The notes under the pieces were generated by a model. It saw nothing but the letters and a program-made list of their open reading frames with translations, did no database searches and was not told the DNA's origin. From Diaporthe sp. PMI_573 (Eukaryota; Ascomycota; Sordariomycetes; Diaporthales; Diaporthaceae): a DNA stretch of 64,000 nt. This document shows positions 32,332 through 40,689 of this stretch, piece by piece. The stretch covers positions 62,001-126,000 of the forward strand of contig JAJTUP010000081.1 of assembly GCA_021399435.1 (NCBI GenBank). Direction: 5' to 3'. Within the stretch, counting starts at the first letter, position 1. The number at the start of each line of letters is the position of its first letter. The translations under genes were made by a program, and so were the position numbers.

Positions 32332-33643
32332 ATGAGTATTTTATCAGATTCTGACGCCATCACTGCTGTTGACGATGATGGAAATTTTAGGTCGTCTCCA
32401 GCGCCTTCTACAGCTTTCACGCCATTCTCGCCAGCTCGAAGTTCTAAGTCGATATCCAGAAAGGCAACGACAGGAAGTGGGTTTGCGAAATTTGCATCCG
32501 CAAGAACATTCTTAAGCCAAAGACCTTCACATCAACGGGCACCCAAAATACCCTAAACCACCTCTATGACGATCACAGGATTTGTGCGCCTGAAGGGAAG
32601 ACAAAATCAGCCTCGCAGCTAAGAGCAGAGGGCCGGAATGCCAAGGGACAGTCAACCATCGCCGAGCTGATGAAACTTGATACCAATAAGCCTAGAGAAC
32701 AGGCAATTGCGAATGGCTTCATCAAGAACTTCGACAAGAAGCAGTTCCAACGACTTCTAATGGAATGGATCGTGGAGGCCAACCTCTCGTTCGAAACGGC
32801 AGAACATGACAAGCTCAGGAAGATTTTCGCATATCTGAACCCTTGCGTGAAGCTCTGTGACGCCAATCTTTCCGCAACATCTATTCGCAGGAAAATCGTG
32901 GCATCATACGAACAGCACAAGACGAAGGTTATGGAGGTCCTCCAGAGCTCTCCCGGCCTAATTCACGTCTCTTTTAATGGGTGGAGGTCCGGAAATCGGC
33001 ACGCGTTATATGGGATTATGTGTTTCTTTTAAGACGAGAAAAACAAGCCCCGCAAAATCGTCCTTGGAGTACCCGAGGTCTCTACTCGCCATTCTGGCAC
33101 AAATATTGCAGCAGAAGTCCTCGAGATTATCGATTCATATGGTATAAAGAATAAGATCGGGTATTTCACGCTTGATAACGCCGAAAACAACGACTCAGCA
33201 ATGGCTGTGATCGGAGGAGAGTTGGGTTTCGATGGACGCAAGCGCAGAGGTCGATGCTTTGGCCACATACTCAACCTCTCTGCCAAAGCATTGCTTTTTG
33301 GCTCCAATCCAGAGGCCTTTGAGAATTAGCTTTCCGGCACAGCAGCGTTATCTGAAACTGAACACGATCTTTGGAGGAGGAGAGGGCCAGTCGGGAAGCT
33401 CCACAACCTCGTTGTTGACATCGACAGATCTGATGGGCTGAGTTACCTTCTTCGAGGTGTTCAGCAGGCTGATATGGACCAATCTATCGATCCGAAAGTT
33501 CGAGCGAGGAAGCCTCTGAACATCGTCGTCGATAACGATACCAGATGGCTGTCCCAGCTCTATATGATCCGCCGCGCGATAAAACTCCGTCCTTACCTCG
33601 ATGTGATGATTCTTAAGAACGCGGATATTCGCACTACCTAAAT
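32332..33643 (+). pseudogene. hAT transposase relic with BED finger
   Basis: Starts at ATG 32332 with a Ser-rich leader. A frameshift near 32478 leads into the BED-type finger (WVCEICIRKN..., with HLYDDHRIC). Then MKLDTNKPREQAIANGFIKN, the catalytic Asp region GLIHVSFNGWRSGNRHALYG, a TAA at about 33030, the second Asp region KIGYFTLDNAENNDSAM, a CxGH motif (RCFGHILNLSAKALLFG), a TAG at about 33327, and GPVGKLHNLVVDIDRSDG and DTRWLSQLYM. The C-terminal dimerisation domain is missing. One frameshift and two stops make it dead. Relics at 44755 and 50846 belong to the same broad group. Confidence 0.82.
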
Positions 33644-33689
33644 CGGATGCCACACCACCTTTTCTGACTAAGCAGACCCAACGCTTTTT

Positions 33690-34080
33690 TTTACTATGGG
33701 CGCGCCATACAAAAAATTAATGTGACTACACTGACTGCTATGCTACATCACACACACGATTCTGAAGCCAACGTCGGCACCAAATAAACGCTATATCGCT
33801 TTTCTGATGGTGTTTTCGTACCCAACTAAGCCACGTCGTCGGCCCAGACATCGTCGTCGCCCCACGTAGGCGTGGGCGCCACGGCGACGATTTCGTCTTG
33901 CGTTTCTTTACGAACGCCACCGCCGTCACTATCGTCAGCCGTTAGGTCTATGGTGGGCAGCTGGTTGACGGTCTTCCGCTGCTTTTTAGCCGTCGGCCCC
34001 GTGTTTGAGGGTATCGCCGCCGGCGCCGACGAAGCCGGCGCTTCTCTTCGCTTCCTTTGCTTCTTGAGGAACTAAATGAA
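33690..34080 (-). pseudogene. C-terminal tail of a MULE-like transposase plus terminal sequence
   Basis: The reverse strand from 34075 to about 33826 encodes a basic, Ala/Pro-rich tail (KKQRKRREAPASSAP, VNQLPTIDLTADDSDGGG, ETQDEIVAVAPTPTWGDDD) ending at TAG. The EIQDEIVAV string recurs in the element at 58-59.8 kb. Just beyond lies ACTATGGGCGCGCCATACAAAAAATTAATGT-type sequence (33694-33725), also shared with that element. The catalytic part is absent, because the LINE ends here. The MULE assignment is an inference from the related element. Confidence 0.35.
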
Positions 34081-34102
34081 TTACTCTCAGGCGTCTTCTT
34101 CG

Positions 34103-37100
34103 CTATTTTCTTAAATGTCCGGGCACTATTCTGTTGTGGCCTCTCCTAGGCGGCCAATAAAACCAAAACGGTCTATTTGAAAAGCCTCGACGATGTTCCA
34201 GAGGGTCCAGATCAAGGTCGCCGAGCATCTCATATTGCGCAGCTTGCGAGTATATCTTGTGCAATATTGACAAGAGGTTCTGTTGGAAATCACTATATAA
34301 GTTCTCTAATCTGTACCCTACCACCATTGTTGTTCCCAGAGGTTCTCTGGCGAATCCCATACAATTCTTGAACCTAGACCTATGGCAATATAAAAGCGGA
34401 CATGAGTGCGCCCACACGCTGGACGCATAGTCCATGGTGGGAGCTACTGTTGCTACGAACAGTTGTCTCGCAGTCCGCGGTGACAGCATCTTCAGTCTTC
34501 TCAGACACATAGCAGCCGAGAGCCCCTTTGCGGCGGCTCTAGCTATGTGTTCCTTGTACCGCAGTTTCGCGTCCATGACCACTCCCAGGATCTTGGCGCT
34601 CGCCTTGGGCTTGACTACTTTTCCTCTGATCATGAACGCTTTGTCGCTGGTACGCGCGGCGTTTCGCGTGAAATGCACGATGGTCGTCTTGTCTCCGTTG
34701 AACGTCGCACCGCTCCGTCTTTCCCAGCCCAGTGCTTCGTCTATAATTGATTGGATGCCGGCTCGATTCTCCTCCGCTGTTGGTCCCACCACCCAGGCTG
34801 AGTAGTCGTCCACGAATGCCATCGAACCACCTCTTGCGTTGATTCTTCTCTGCACCAAATCTGCATTGAAGAACAGGAACAACACCGGCGACAGTGGTGA
34901 TCCTTGCGGGAGACCTGCCTGTGGCAACTCCCGTAGCTGTGACTTGTACCCATTTACCACCACGGTGGCCATGCGTCCAGAGCAGAAGGCGTCAATCCAT
35001 CTCACCAGTCCACCAGGTATGCCTCTCGCCTTCAGCCTCTCCAGTAGTCGTTCTTTGAACACTCCGTTGTAAGCACCCTTGACGTCGAAACTGATCAGAC
35101 TGAGCACCCTGCCGGCCCTCCATGCCTTGTAGATCTGCTCCTGCAGCAGTATCAGTGCTTGTTCGGCTGACCTTCGCTTCCTTGCCCCGAAGTGGTTTGC
35201 AGGCAGCAGTCCATAGCTTTCCACTACATAGGATACCCGCTCTGCAACGGCTGCCTCGAGTATCTTGCCCAGTGTTGACAGCAGGGATATCGGTCTCCAT
35301 GCCTTGGCCACTGTGTAGTCTCCCTTGTCTGCTTTCTTTAGCGGGATGATCTTCGCACTCCTCCACTGGTGGGGTACCACACCGTCCCTGAGGGAAGTGT
35401 CGAAAAGGTGCAAGACACGGTATCTAACCACTGGCCAAAGCTGTTTCCACACCATTGCTGGCAGACCATCCTCTCCAGGTGCTTTCCAAGGTTTCGCTGC
35501 TAGCACTTTTTCTTCAACTTCCTCCATGGTGAGGTCTGGCATGTGCACTTCCGTCCGTTGCGGTCGCTCGCCTTCATCGTCAATCTTAGCCGGCAACGGG
35601 GGGAAGAACGTGCTGAGCAGCTCCTCTGCCTGCTCCACCGTATCTTCCGTGGTGGAACCGTCTTCCCTCTTCAAAGGGGGCACCCTGTCGTCCATAACAC
35701 CTGTTTCTGGTTTTAAGTACTTGGCCGCCTTCCATATGTTGACATCTTCTGCCAGGAAGTCGTCCCAGTGCAGTTTTTTCTGTTTCCGGATGGCATCATG
35801 GTACTCCTTGGATGCTTCCTTGGCCCGTCTTTCCAGGTCGGGCCTCACTTGGCCTGCTCGCCGCTGTGCCCTGGCCTGATTTCGCCAGAATGTGTACACC
35901 CGCCGAAGTCCTGTCAAATCCTTCGTCCACCAGCGCTTCGCGTACGGTACTGGTTGTGCTCGGGGTGTCAGATCGTGGATCGCCTCGAGGACGACCCTCA
36001 TTAACTGGTCTGTCTGCTCCTGCACACCGACAGTCCAGGGAAGCTCTCGGAGATTTTTCTTCACCCTGGTTCTGATTGTTGTCCATGGTGCGTTCTTGAA
36101 CGACAGTCTTTCCGTGACAATCCGATCAGGCATCGCGAGATCGAACGTCGTTTGGATCGCCCGGTGGTCCGATCCGTGTTCTGTCGGGTGTATGGAGCAC
36201 GTCACCATTTCGTCTGCCAGTTTTGCCGTCGCCAGCATCAGGTCGATTGTGCTTTCCTTGTCGGGGCCTTGCCATGTCTTTGTGCCTCTCGGGAGGAGGC
36301 TGCATAGGCCGTGCTCGTTCATGACGTCGATAATCGGTTCGGCCTCGCCTTGCCTTGCCAAGGCCACGTCGTCTCCTCCCCATAGCCGGTCGTGCTGATT
36401 AAAATCTCCGGCCAGAATGACGTCCACCGCCATCCCTGACCTGCTCCTGAGGTCGAGGATCACCTGGTGCAGGGTATGGCATGTATTTCGAAGAGCCTGG
36501 GGCTTGCGTCCCGGCACATACACTGACACAACCAACATTATTCGGTCCGGAAGTCGTATGGCTGCTGCTGTCAAGTCCGAGGACTGTATTGGTACTTGGT
36601 CGGCCCCCAAGTCCCTATTCACCCACAACATGCTCCGGATCGGCCATCTGCCATCTCTCCAAATCGTAGGGACCATTTTAATCCATCTGGGATGCCCCAT
36701 AGGGACTGTTAATAGTTTGCCGTCACCTTTCCATGCCTGTGGTTCTTGGACTGCCACAACTGCAAAATCCTGGAGTCGCGTATCGTTCATTAGGCTCTCG
36801 TGTACCGTGTCCTGTTTTCTTACATTCAATTGGATGACCTGGAATATTCTACTCACGCCGAGTAGGGTAGAGTTTCGGGCAGCTGCGACTGAACGACTCG
36901 TGCGGTCCACCACAGGGTACGCACTTGGGTACCTGCGTCTGGCACTCACTATGATGGTGGTCTTCGGCAGCGCACCTCGCACATACCCGATTCTTGCTGC
37001 ACGAGAAAGCCTTGTGGCCGAGCTCCTGGCAGTTGTAGCATTGTATCGGTCCAGCTCTCCGCTCGAACACGCTAGTGTACGCCGATTCACCCGCTGCAAG

Positions 37101-37168
37101 GAAGTAGCGTTCTTGTAGGAGTCTCCTGGCATCGCTGTTCTTGGTGAGGTATACCACCATGGATCCAT
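34103..37168 (-). CDS. LINE ORF2: AP-type endonuclease plus reverse transcriptase
   Basis: The open frame begins at ATG 37168, but the first 100 or so codons overlap ORF1 and are not conserved-looking. The enzyme starts near 36860 at SRIFQVIQLNVRKQD. Endonuclease motifs follow in order: VVAVQEPQAW, LAGDFNQHDRLW, HGSDHRAI. The reverse transcriptase has LLSTLGKILEAAVAERV, NHFGARKRRSAEQAL, FDVKGAYNGV, LPQGSPLSPVLF and the catalytic AFVDDYSAW. The protein ends about 200 residues later without an RNase H. The frame is intact. It nicks target DNA and primes reverse transcription at the nick. No ATG sits near the ORF1 stop, so expression probably needs frameshifting or reinitiation. Confidence 0.88.
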   Translation of the reverse strand: MDPWWYTSPRTAMPGDSYKNATSLQRVNRRTLACSSGELDRYNATTARSSATRLSRAARIGYVRGALPKTTIIVSARRRYPSAYPVVDRTSRSVAAARNSTLLGVSRIFQVIQLNVRKQDTVHESLMNDTRLQDFAVVAVQEPQAWKGDGKLLTVPMGHPRWIKMVPTIWRDGRWPIRSMLWVNRDLGADQVPIQSSDLTAAAIRLPDRIMLVVSVYVPGRKPQALRNTCHTLHQVILDLRSRSGMAVDVILAGDFNQHDRLWGGDDVALARQGEAEPIIDVMNEHGLCSLLPRGTKTWQGPDKESTIDLMLATAKLADEMVTCSIHPTEHGSDHRAIQTTFDLAMPDRIVTERLSFKNAPWTTIRTRVKKNLRELPWTVGVQEQTDQLMRVVLEAIHDLTPRAQPVPYAKRWWTKDLTGLRRVYTFWRNQARAQRRAGQVRPDLERRAKEASKEYHDAIRKQKKLHWDDFLAEDVNIWKAAKYLKPETGVMDDRVPPLKREDGSTTEDTVEQAEELLSTFFPPLPAKIDDEGERPQRTEVHMPDLTMEEVEEKVLAAKPWKAPGEDGLPAMVWKQLWPVVRYRVLHLFDTSLRDGVVPHQWRSAKIIPLKKADKGDYTVAKAWRPISLLSTLGKILEAAVAERVSYVVESYGLLPANHFGARKRRSAEQALILLQEQIYKAWRAGRVLSLISFDVKGAYNGVFKERLLERLKARGIPGGLVRWIDAFCSGRMATVVVNGYKSQLRELPQAGLPQGSPLSPVLFLFFNADLVQRRINARGGSMAFVDDYSAWVVGPTAEENRAGIQSIIDEALGWERRSGATFNGDKTTIVHFTRNAARTSDKAFMIRGKVVKPKASAKILGVVMDAKLRYKEHIARAAAKGLSAAMCLRRLKMLSPRTARQLFVATVAPTMDYASSVWAHSCPLLYCHRSRFKNCMGFAREPLGTTMVVGYRLENLYSDFQQNLLSILHKIYSQAAQYEMLGDLDLDPLEHRRGFSNRPFWFYWPPRRGHNRIVPGHLRK

Positions 37169-38201
37169 ATGCTTTCGCGTTGTCCTTTCGACTCAACCAG
37201 GCCATCTTGGCAATTTGAACTTCATTCTCTTGGCCCAAAGCGTCCATCGCTCCAGGAAGGACCTTGCCTTCCTGGTCGAGAACGGCAGCACGGTTGATAT
37301 TGTCAACTTTGACTGGGTACAGTTGGTCTCGGAGCACTCTTGCACCTGGAGCCTTCTTGGCCTCGATGATCGCCTTGATCCTCTTCAGTTCTTCCTCGTT
37401 CCTACCAATCACCCTCAGGCGGTTGGTATTCCGTCCATCTTTGGTGACTGCAACACATCGCCAACTCGGCTGGTCGCTGGACATTCGCATTTCCTGTTCA
37501 ACGGTTTTGCGAATCATTGCCGGTGTAGCGTCTCCAATGTGATCCTCGGGCACCCTGGATGTGTCCACTGTGCAGAACACCGGCTTTGGAGTCGCCGATC
37601 GGGCCGTAGATGGAGATTGGATGGGAGTACTAACGGGTGTCATTCTGGCCGCGTCTGCATATGTCCGGCCCGGCGATCGTGGTGCCTGAGCCTTACTCAG
37701 TGTATCCAGCTGTAGTCGGGTCTGCTCCAGCTTGTCGCAAACCTGGGTAAGCTGCTGTCGGACTTGCGATAATTCTTGTGCCATCTGGGCCGTAGTCCTA
37801 GTAACTTCCTCAGCCATGCGGTCCCTAAGCTTAGCAAACTCGAGCTGAAATTCCGCCTTCATCGATTCCATTCTCTTATTGAAATCTTGTTCCAGGAGTC
37901 GTTTTAGGCTCTGGGCAACCTCGCTCATGCTACCAGCTGCCTTAGGCGCGGCCCGTTTCTTAGCTCGGGTATGACTCGGAGTTCCCTCACTGCTCTCCTC
38001 TTCCTGCCATTCCATAGCACCTTTTTGCTGCTTGGATTCCAACGCCCTCGTCGTTCTGGTCCTTTTACGCAGGGGACGATGACATCCCCCGCCCGGAACA
38101 TCCTGTTCGCCTTCCATGACGACAATGACGTCTGATGCGGGGTTCGCAACACCAGACATCCACCAGTGGCCAGAATCTCCGCCAAGCGAAATAAAATCCA
38201 T
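36849..38201 (-). CDS. LINE ORF1: gag-like nucleic-acid-binding protein, 450 aa
   Basis: ATG 38201 to TAG 36849. The N-terminal 100 residues are basic and disordered. A coiled coil with heptads follows (about 95-165; MAQELSQVRQQLTQVCDKLE), as in other LINE ORF1 proteins. A small domain and then three closely spaced zinc knuckles lie near the C-terminus (CYNCQELGHKAFSC, CARCAAEDHHHSEC, CVPCGGPHESFSRSC). It binds element RNA to form the transposition particle. The stop (GAG TAG) overlaps the ORF2 frame directly. The frame is intact. Confidence 0.85.
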   Translation of the reverse strand: MDFISLGGDSGHWWMSGVANPASDVIVVMEGEQDVPGGGCHRPLRKRTRTTRALESKQQKGAMEWQEEESSEGTPSHTRAKKRAAPKAAGSMSEVAQSLKRLLEQDFNKRMESMKAEFQLEFAKLRDRMAEEVTRTTAQMAQELSQVRQQLTQVCDKLEQTRLQLDTLSKAQAPRSPGRTYADAARMTPVSTPIQSPSTARSATPKPVFCTVDTSRVPEDHIGDATPAMIRKTVEQEMRMSSDQPSWRCVAVTKDGRNTNRLRVIGRNEEELKRIKAIIEAKKAPGARVLRDQLYPVKVDNINRAAVLDQEGKVLPGAMDALGQENEVQIAKMAWLSRKDNAKAYGSMVVYLTKNSDARRLLQERYFLAAGESAYTSVFERRAGPIQCYNCQELGHKAFSCSKNRVCARCAAEDHHHSECQTQVPKCVPCGGPHESFSRSCPKLYPTRRE

Positions 38202-38521
38202 CCATCCAACCCCCTCAGACGGGGGTTTCGGATCTCGAATCTAAATTTTTTATCTTCTTTACAACCTTTGAAATACCTGGTGGCCGCTTGGCGGAGATTC
38301 TGGCCACTGGTGGATGTCTGGTGTTGCGAACCCCGCATCAGACGTCATTGTCGTCATGGAAGGCGAACAGGATGTTCCGGGCGGGGGATGTCATCGTCCC
38401 CTGCGTAAAAGGACCAGAACGACGAGGGCGTTGGAATCCAAGCAGCAAAAAGGTGCTATGGAATGGCAGGAAGAGGAGAGCAGTGAGGGAACTCCGAGTC
38501 ATACCCGAGCTAAGAAACGGG
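37952..38521. repeat. 238-bp perfect inverted repeat at the LINE 5' end
   Basis: Arms 37952-38189 and 38285-38521/38522 are, base for base as far as I can read, reverse complements, separated by a 95-bp spacer. The left arm is the first part of ORF1. The right arm re-encodes the same N-terminus on the plus strand (38314-38520). The copy ends sharply within the codon after AKKR and is followed four bases later by an LTR copy. The near-zero divergence implies a recent event. Confidence 0.92.
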
Positions 38522-38525
38522 GGTG

Positions 38526-38719
38526 TGTCAGATGTGACAGGTGCTTTGGGTTAGGTGCCTGAGGCATCAATGGTTGAATCATGACAAAACTAGCCCCCTT
38601 ACGGGTGGGGTCCCACTAAGGAACCAAGACAAGACATCATCACAATACACACAGTTACCACCCCATCAATTGGACCATAATTACACGTCCCATATACCTA
38701 AAAGGGTGATAATCTGACA
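38526..38719 (+). mobile_element. LTR copy 3 of the 194-bp family
   Basis: Complete ends TGTCAGATG and ATAATCTGACA, length 194 bp like the copy at 16232, but with a more diverged interior (CAGGTGCTTTGGGTTAGG in place of CGGGTAGCCAAGAGGTG). Flanks are GGGTG on the left and GCATA on the right, so there is no target duplication. It directly abuts the right arm of the LINE inverted repeat. Confidence 0.85.
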
Positions 38720-39249
38720 GCATAAAAGAATGGCATATACCAGATCTGCTGACAATTCGCGAAAAAGCGAGAGCCACTCTCCACGCAGCATTGGACATGG
38801 TGGTTGCTGTAACACCTGGTGATGGTTGGGTGGGCAAGGCATATTACCCACTAGGTACCCTAGACTGCGTGGAGGATGGTACACACCTATGACACATTTT
38901 GGGCTTAGCTGAGCTCTGCTACTCCAGGCTAATGATATGATGTATAAGCAATAGCATCCAAGGTCCAGTATCATTGCCTCCTTGAAGTTCTCATTACTTT
39001 GGTCTGTCCATGTTAATCGATCATTTCTTTTGAGCTACTCACTTGGGCTGTTTTGCACTTTGACAGATGATACATATGCATTGCAACGAATTTTCCCGTT
39101 AGCGAGCGGTCGATGGCCAGCAAGTCTTCCCTCAGGCTGTAGCAGCCAACAGCCTCATCTGCTCAATACCATCATACGTTCGATACAGTTCAATAAACGA
39201 GCGAGAAAGCTACATCAAAGTTGATAGCTTGAGAAGCGACACACGAGAA
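38720..39249. other. Stretch without a gene
   Basis: No supported coding frame or repeat. It separates the LTR from the Cys-rich gene. Confidence 0.5.
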
Positions 39250-39900
39250 CTATTCCGACCCGGCCTTCGGACTATTCATATACGTATCGGCCTCAGCTTG
39301 AACAATGTCCATCTGCAACTCACTCCAGGTTGGGCGGGGTTCTAATCCATCCGAGTCTTCATCGTGGTCCGAGCCCCAAAAAGCACGTCTGGCCGCTCGT
39401 CTCTGTTCTTGTTCCTGCCTTAACCTTCTCCGCTCCTCCACCATTCTGTAATCCTCTTGGCGTTGCTGAAGAGCCATCCGAAACCTCTCATTCGCCGCCA
39501 TACAAAGCAGACAATACGATGTGTTTCTGCCTTCCCCATCTTGTGCCCCTCTGTCAAAACGTCGGCAGCCAAGGCAGATCACATGGTGCACCCCTCGTAT
39601 TGATATATGGGCACCCGGGCTATACCCTTGAATGCATTCTTTCTTTTGCGGTGTCGTACCGCATTCAACACAGAAGCGCTTTGAAGCTTCTGCTCCACCT
39701 TTCCGGCTCTTTGCCCTTAGCATATTATCCGCGAACATGTGGGCAGGCCGTAGGCGTTGGCAGCCAACACAGGCGTAAACATCTTTGGCTACAGCGTAAG
39801 GGGAGGTTTCGGCTTCGATTTGCTCGGCATGTCTAGGGGGACCACCTAGAGATGGATTTTCTACATTATGGGTCCCTTTGCCTTTAGCGTTGATCCTCAT
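39250..39900 (-). CDS. Cys-rich protein resembling fungal F-box-associated zinc-binding segments
   Basis: 216 aa from ATG 39900. Paired cysteines form two or three likely zinc sites: YACVGCQRLRPAHMFAD, FCVECG, VICLGCRRFD and YCLLCM. The pattern matches the C-terminal segment found in a large fungal group that usually carries an N-terminal F-box (CxxCxRLRP followed by a RFCVxCG line). The F-box itself is missing here, although the frame is open upstream to about 39940, so the gene is probably 5'-truncated. The C-terminal 80 residues are Glu/Arg-rich and coiled-coil-like. It lies just downstream of the phosphatase relic on the same strand. Confidence 0.55.
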   Translation of the reverse strand: MRINAKGKGTHNVENPSLGGPPRHAEQIEAETSPYAVAKDVYACVGCQRLRPAHMFADNMLRAKSRKGGAEASKRFCVECGTTPQKKECIQGYSPGAHISIRGVHHVICLGCRRFDRGAQDGEGRNTSYCLLCMAANERFRMALQQRQEDYRMVEERRRLRQEQEQRRAARRAFWGSDHDEDSDGLEPRPTWSELQMDIVQAEADTYMNSPKAGSE

Positions 39901-39925
39901 AAATCTGGCAAATGGAATGCGATCT

Positions 39926-40682
39926 TCATTCGAGGTATTTCTACAATAGAATCAGTAGCACGTCCCAGAAAACAAGTTAGCGTATCACTTACCCATTGGT
40001 CTTCACGGAGTTCCACTTTTACCTCCCTCAACACTGCTTCAAGGTTTCTGTTGATGGTTACATACTGGGCGCGACCGTCAAGAGCAGAGAACACTTGCGC
40101 GTAGTTAGCTTCTAAAAGGATTCTGTCTTCGGAAGGTCCAACTTACCCGTGTAACACCTTTCATGCTCTTCTCGCAGTCCTTCACCAATCATCTCATGGC
40201 TCCGGAATACCACTTTGAAGTCGTTTGCGTCAAGAAAAGCGCGAGTGTCATTACAATCGAACTGCTGACCGGACCCATCTCTTTGATTGGCTTTATCGGA
40301 AGAACCCCGGTGCGGATCGTTCCACAAGGCCTGAGTCGCGAGATGGTTACTATCGCGTGGAGGCTCAAGCCGCCTGTCGATCTGCATGATTTCATTAAGC
40401 TTGACTGGCTGCGATCCTGAGACTGGTATGCCACCATGGACGACAAACGCCTTTCCTGCGCTACCATATACAACAGCGGCGATTTGCATCACTTTGAAAC
40501 GACAAATGCTCTTGTTATATAGTACACCGGCCTCATCACGGAATCTGTCACGGAGCTCCCTGGTGAAGCCCTGTTTCAGATCAGCCTCGTGGTTTCCACG
40601 GTTCAGGAACACATATAAGGGGTATCTTTCTCTCAGGATGAGGAGAAGATCTGTGGAGCACGGCCCCTGTCGATGAAGTCAT
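39926..40682 (-). pseudogene. PPP-family Ser/Thr phosphatase, 5'-truncated and frameshifted
   Basis: Reverse-strand exons about 40682-40147, 40111-39993 and 39940-39926, with short introns (35 nt, GTAAGT...TTTTAG; 52 nt, GTAAGT...GCTAAC...TTGTAG). PPP signatures in order: DFIDRG (the metal-binding GDxxDRG without its N-terminal side), VFLNRGNHE (GNHE), FVVHGGIP, ALWNDP and FRSHEMIGEGL. This layout is closest to the PP5/PPEF-like branch. One missing G near 40665 breaks the frame between DFIDRG and the rest. The first metal-ligand motif (GDxHG) and everything upstream are gone. The final exon gives KYLE and a stop. Confidence 0.65.
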
Positions 40683-40689
40683 ATGAATA

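Larger units (their letters stand above)
34090..38235 (-). mobile_element. Tad-like non-LTR retrotransposon (LINE)
   Basis: About 4.1 kb on the reverse strand holding a gag-like ORF1 and an endonuclease/reverse-transcriptase ORF2. The 5' side begins with a (GGAT)n-containing leader near 38200; the 3' side ends close to 34090, next to a MULE-like tail. No RNase H domain was seen after the reverse transcriptase, and no poly(A) tail is obvious. The 5' 238 bp are duplicated in inverted orientation (37952-38521). Confidence 0.85.

Noticed and set aside
36417..37118. Long plus-strand frames across the LINE
   Set aside because: They are antisense to the endonuclease and ORF1, and show no independent motifs.
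31376..38719. LTR copies 2 and 3 in the same orientation, 7 kb apart, as ends of a full-length retrotransposon
   Set aside because: The interval holds a hAT relic, a MULE-like tail and a LINE but no gag-pol, and the two LTRs differ noticeably, so they are independent solo copies.
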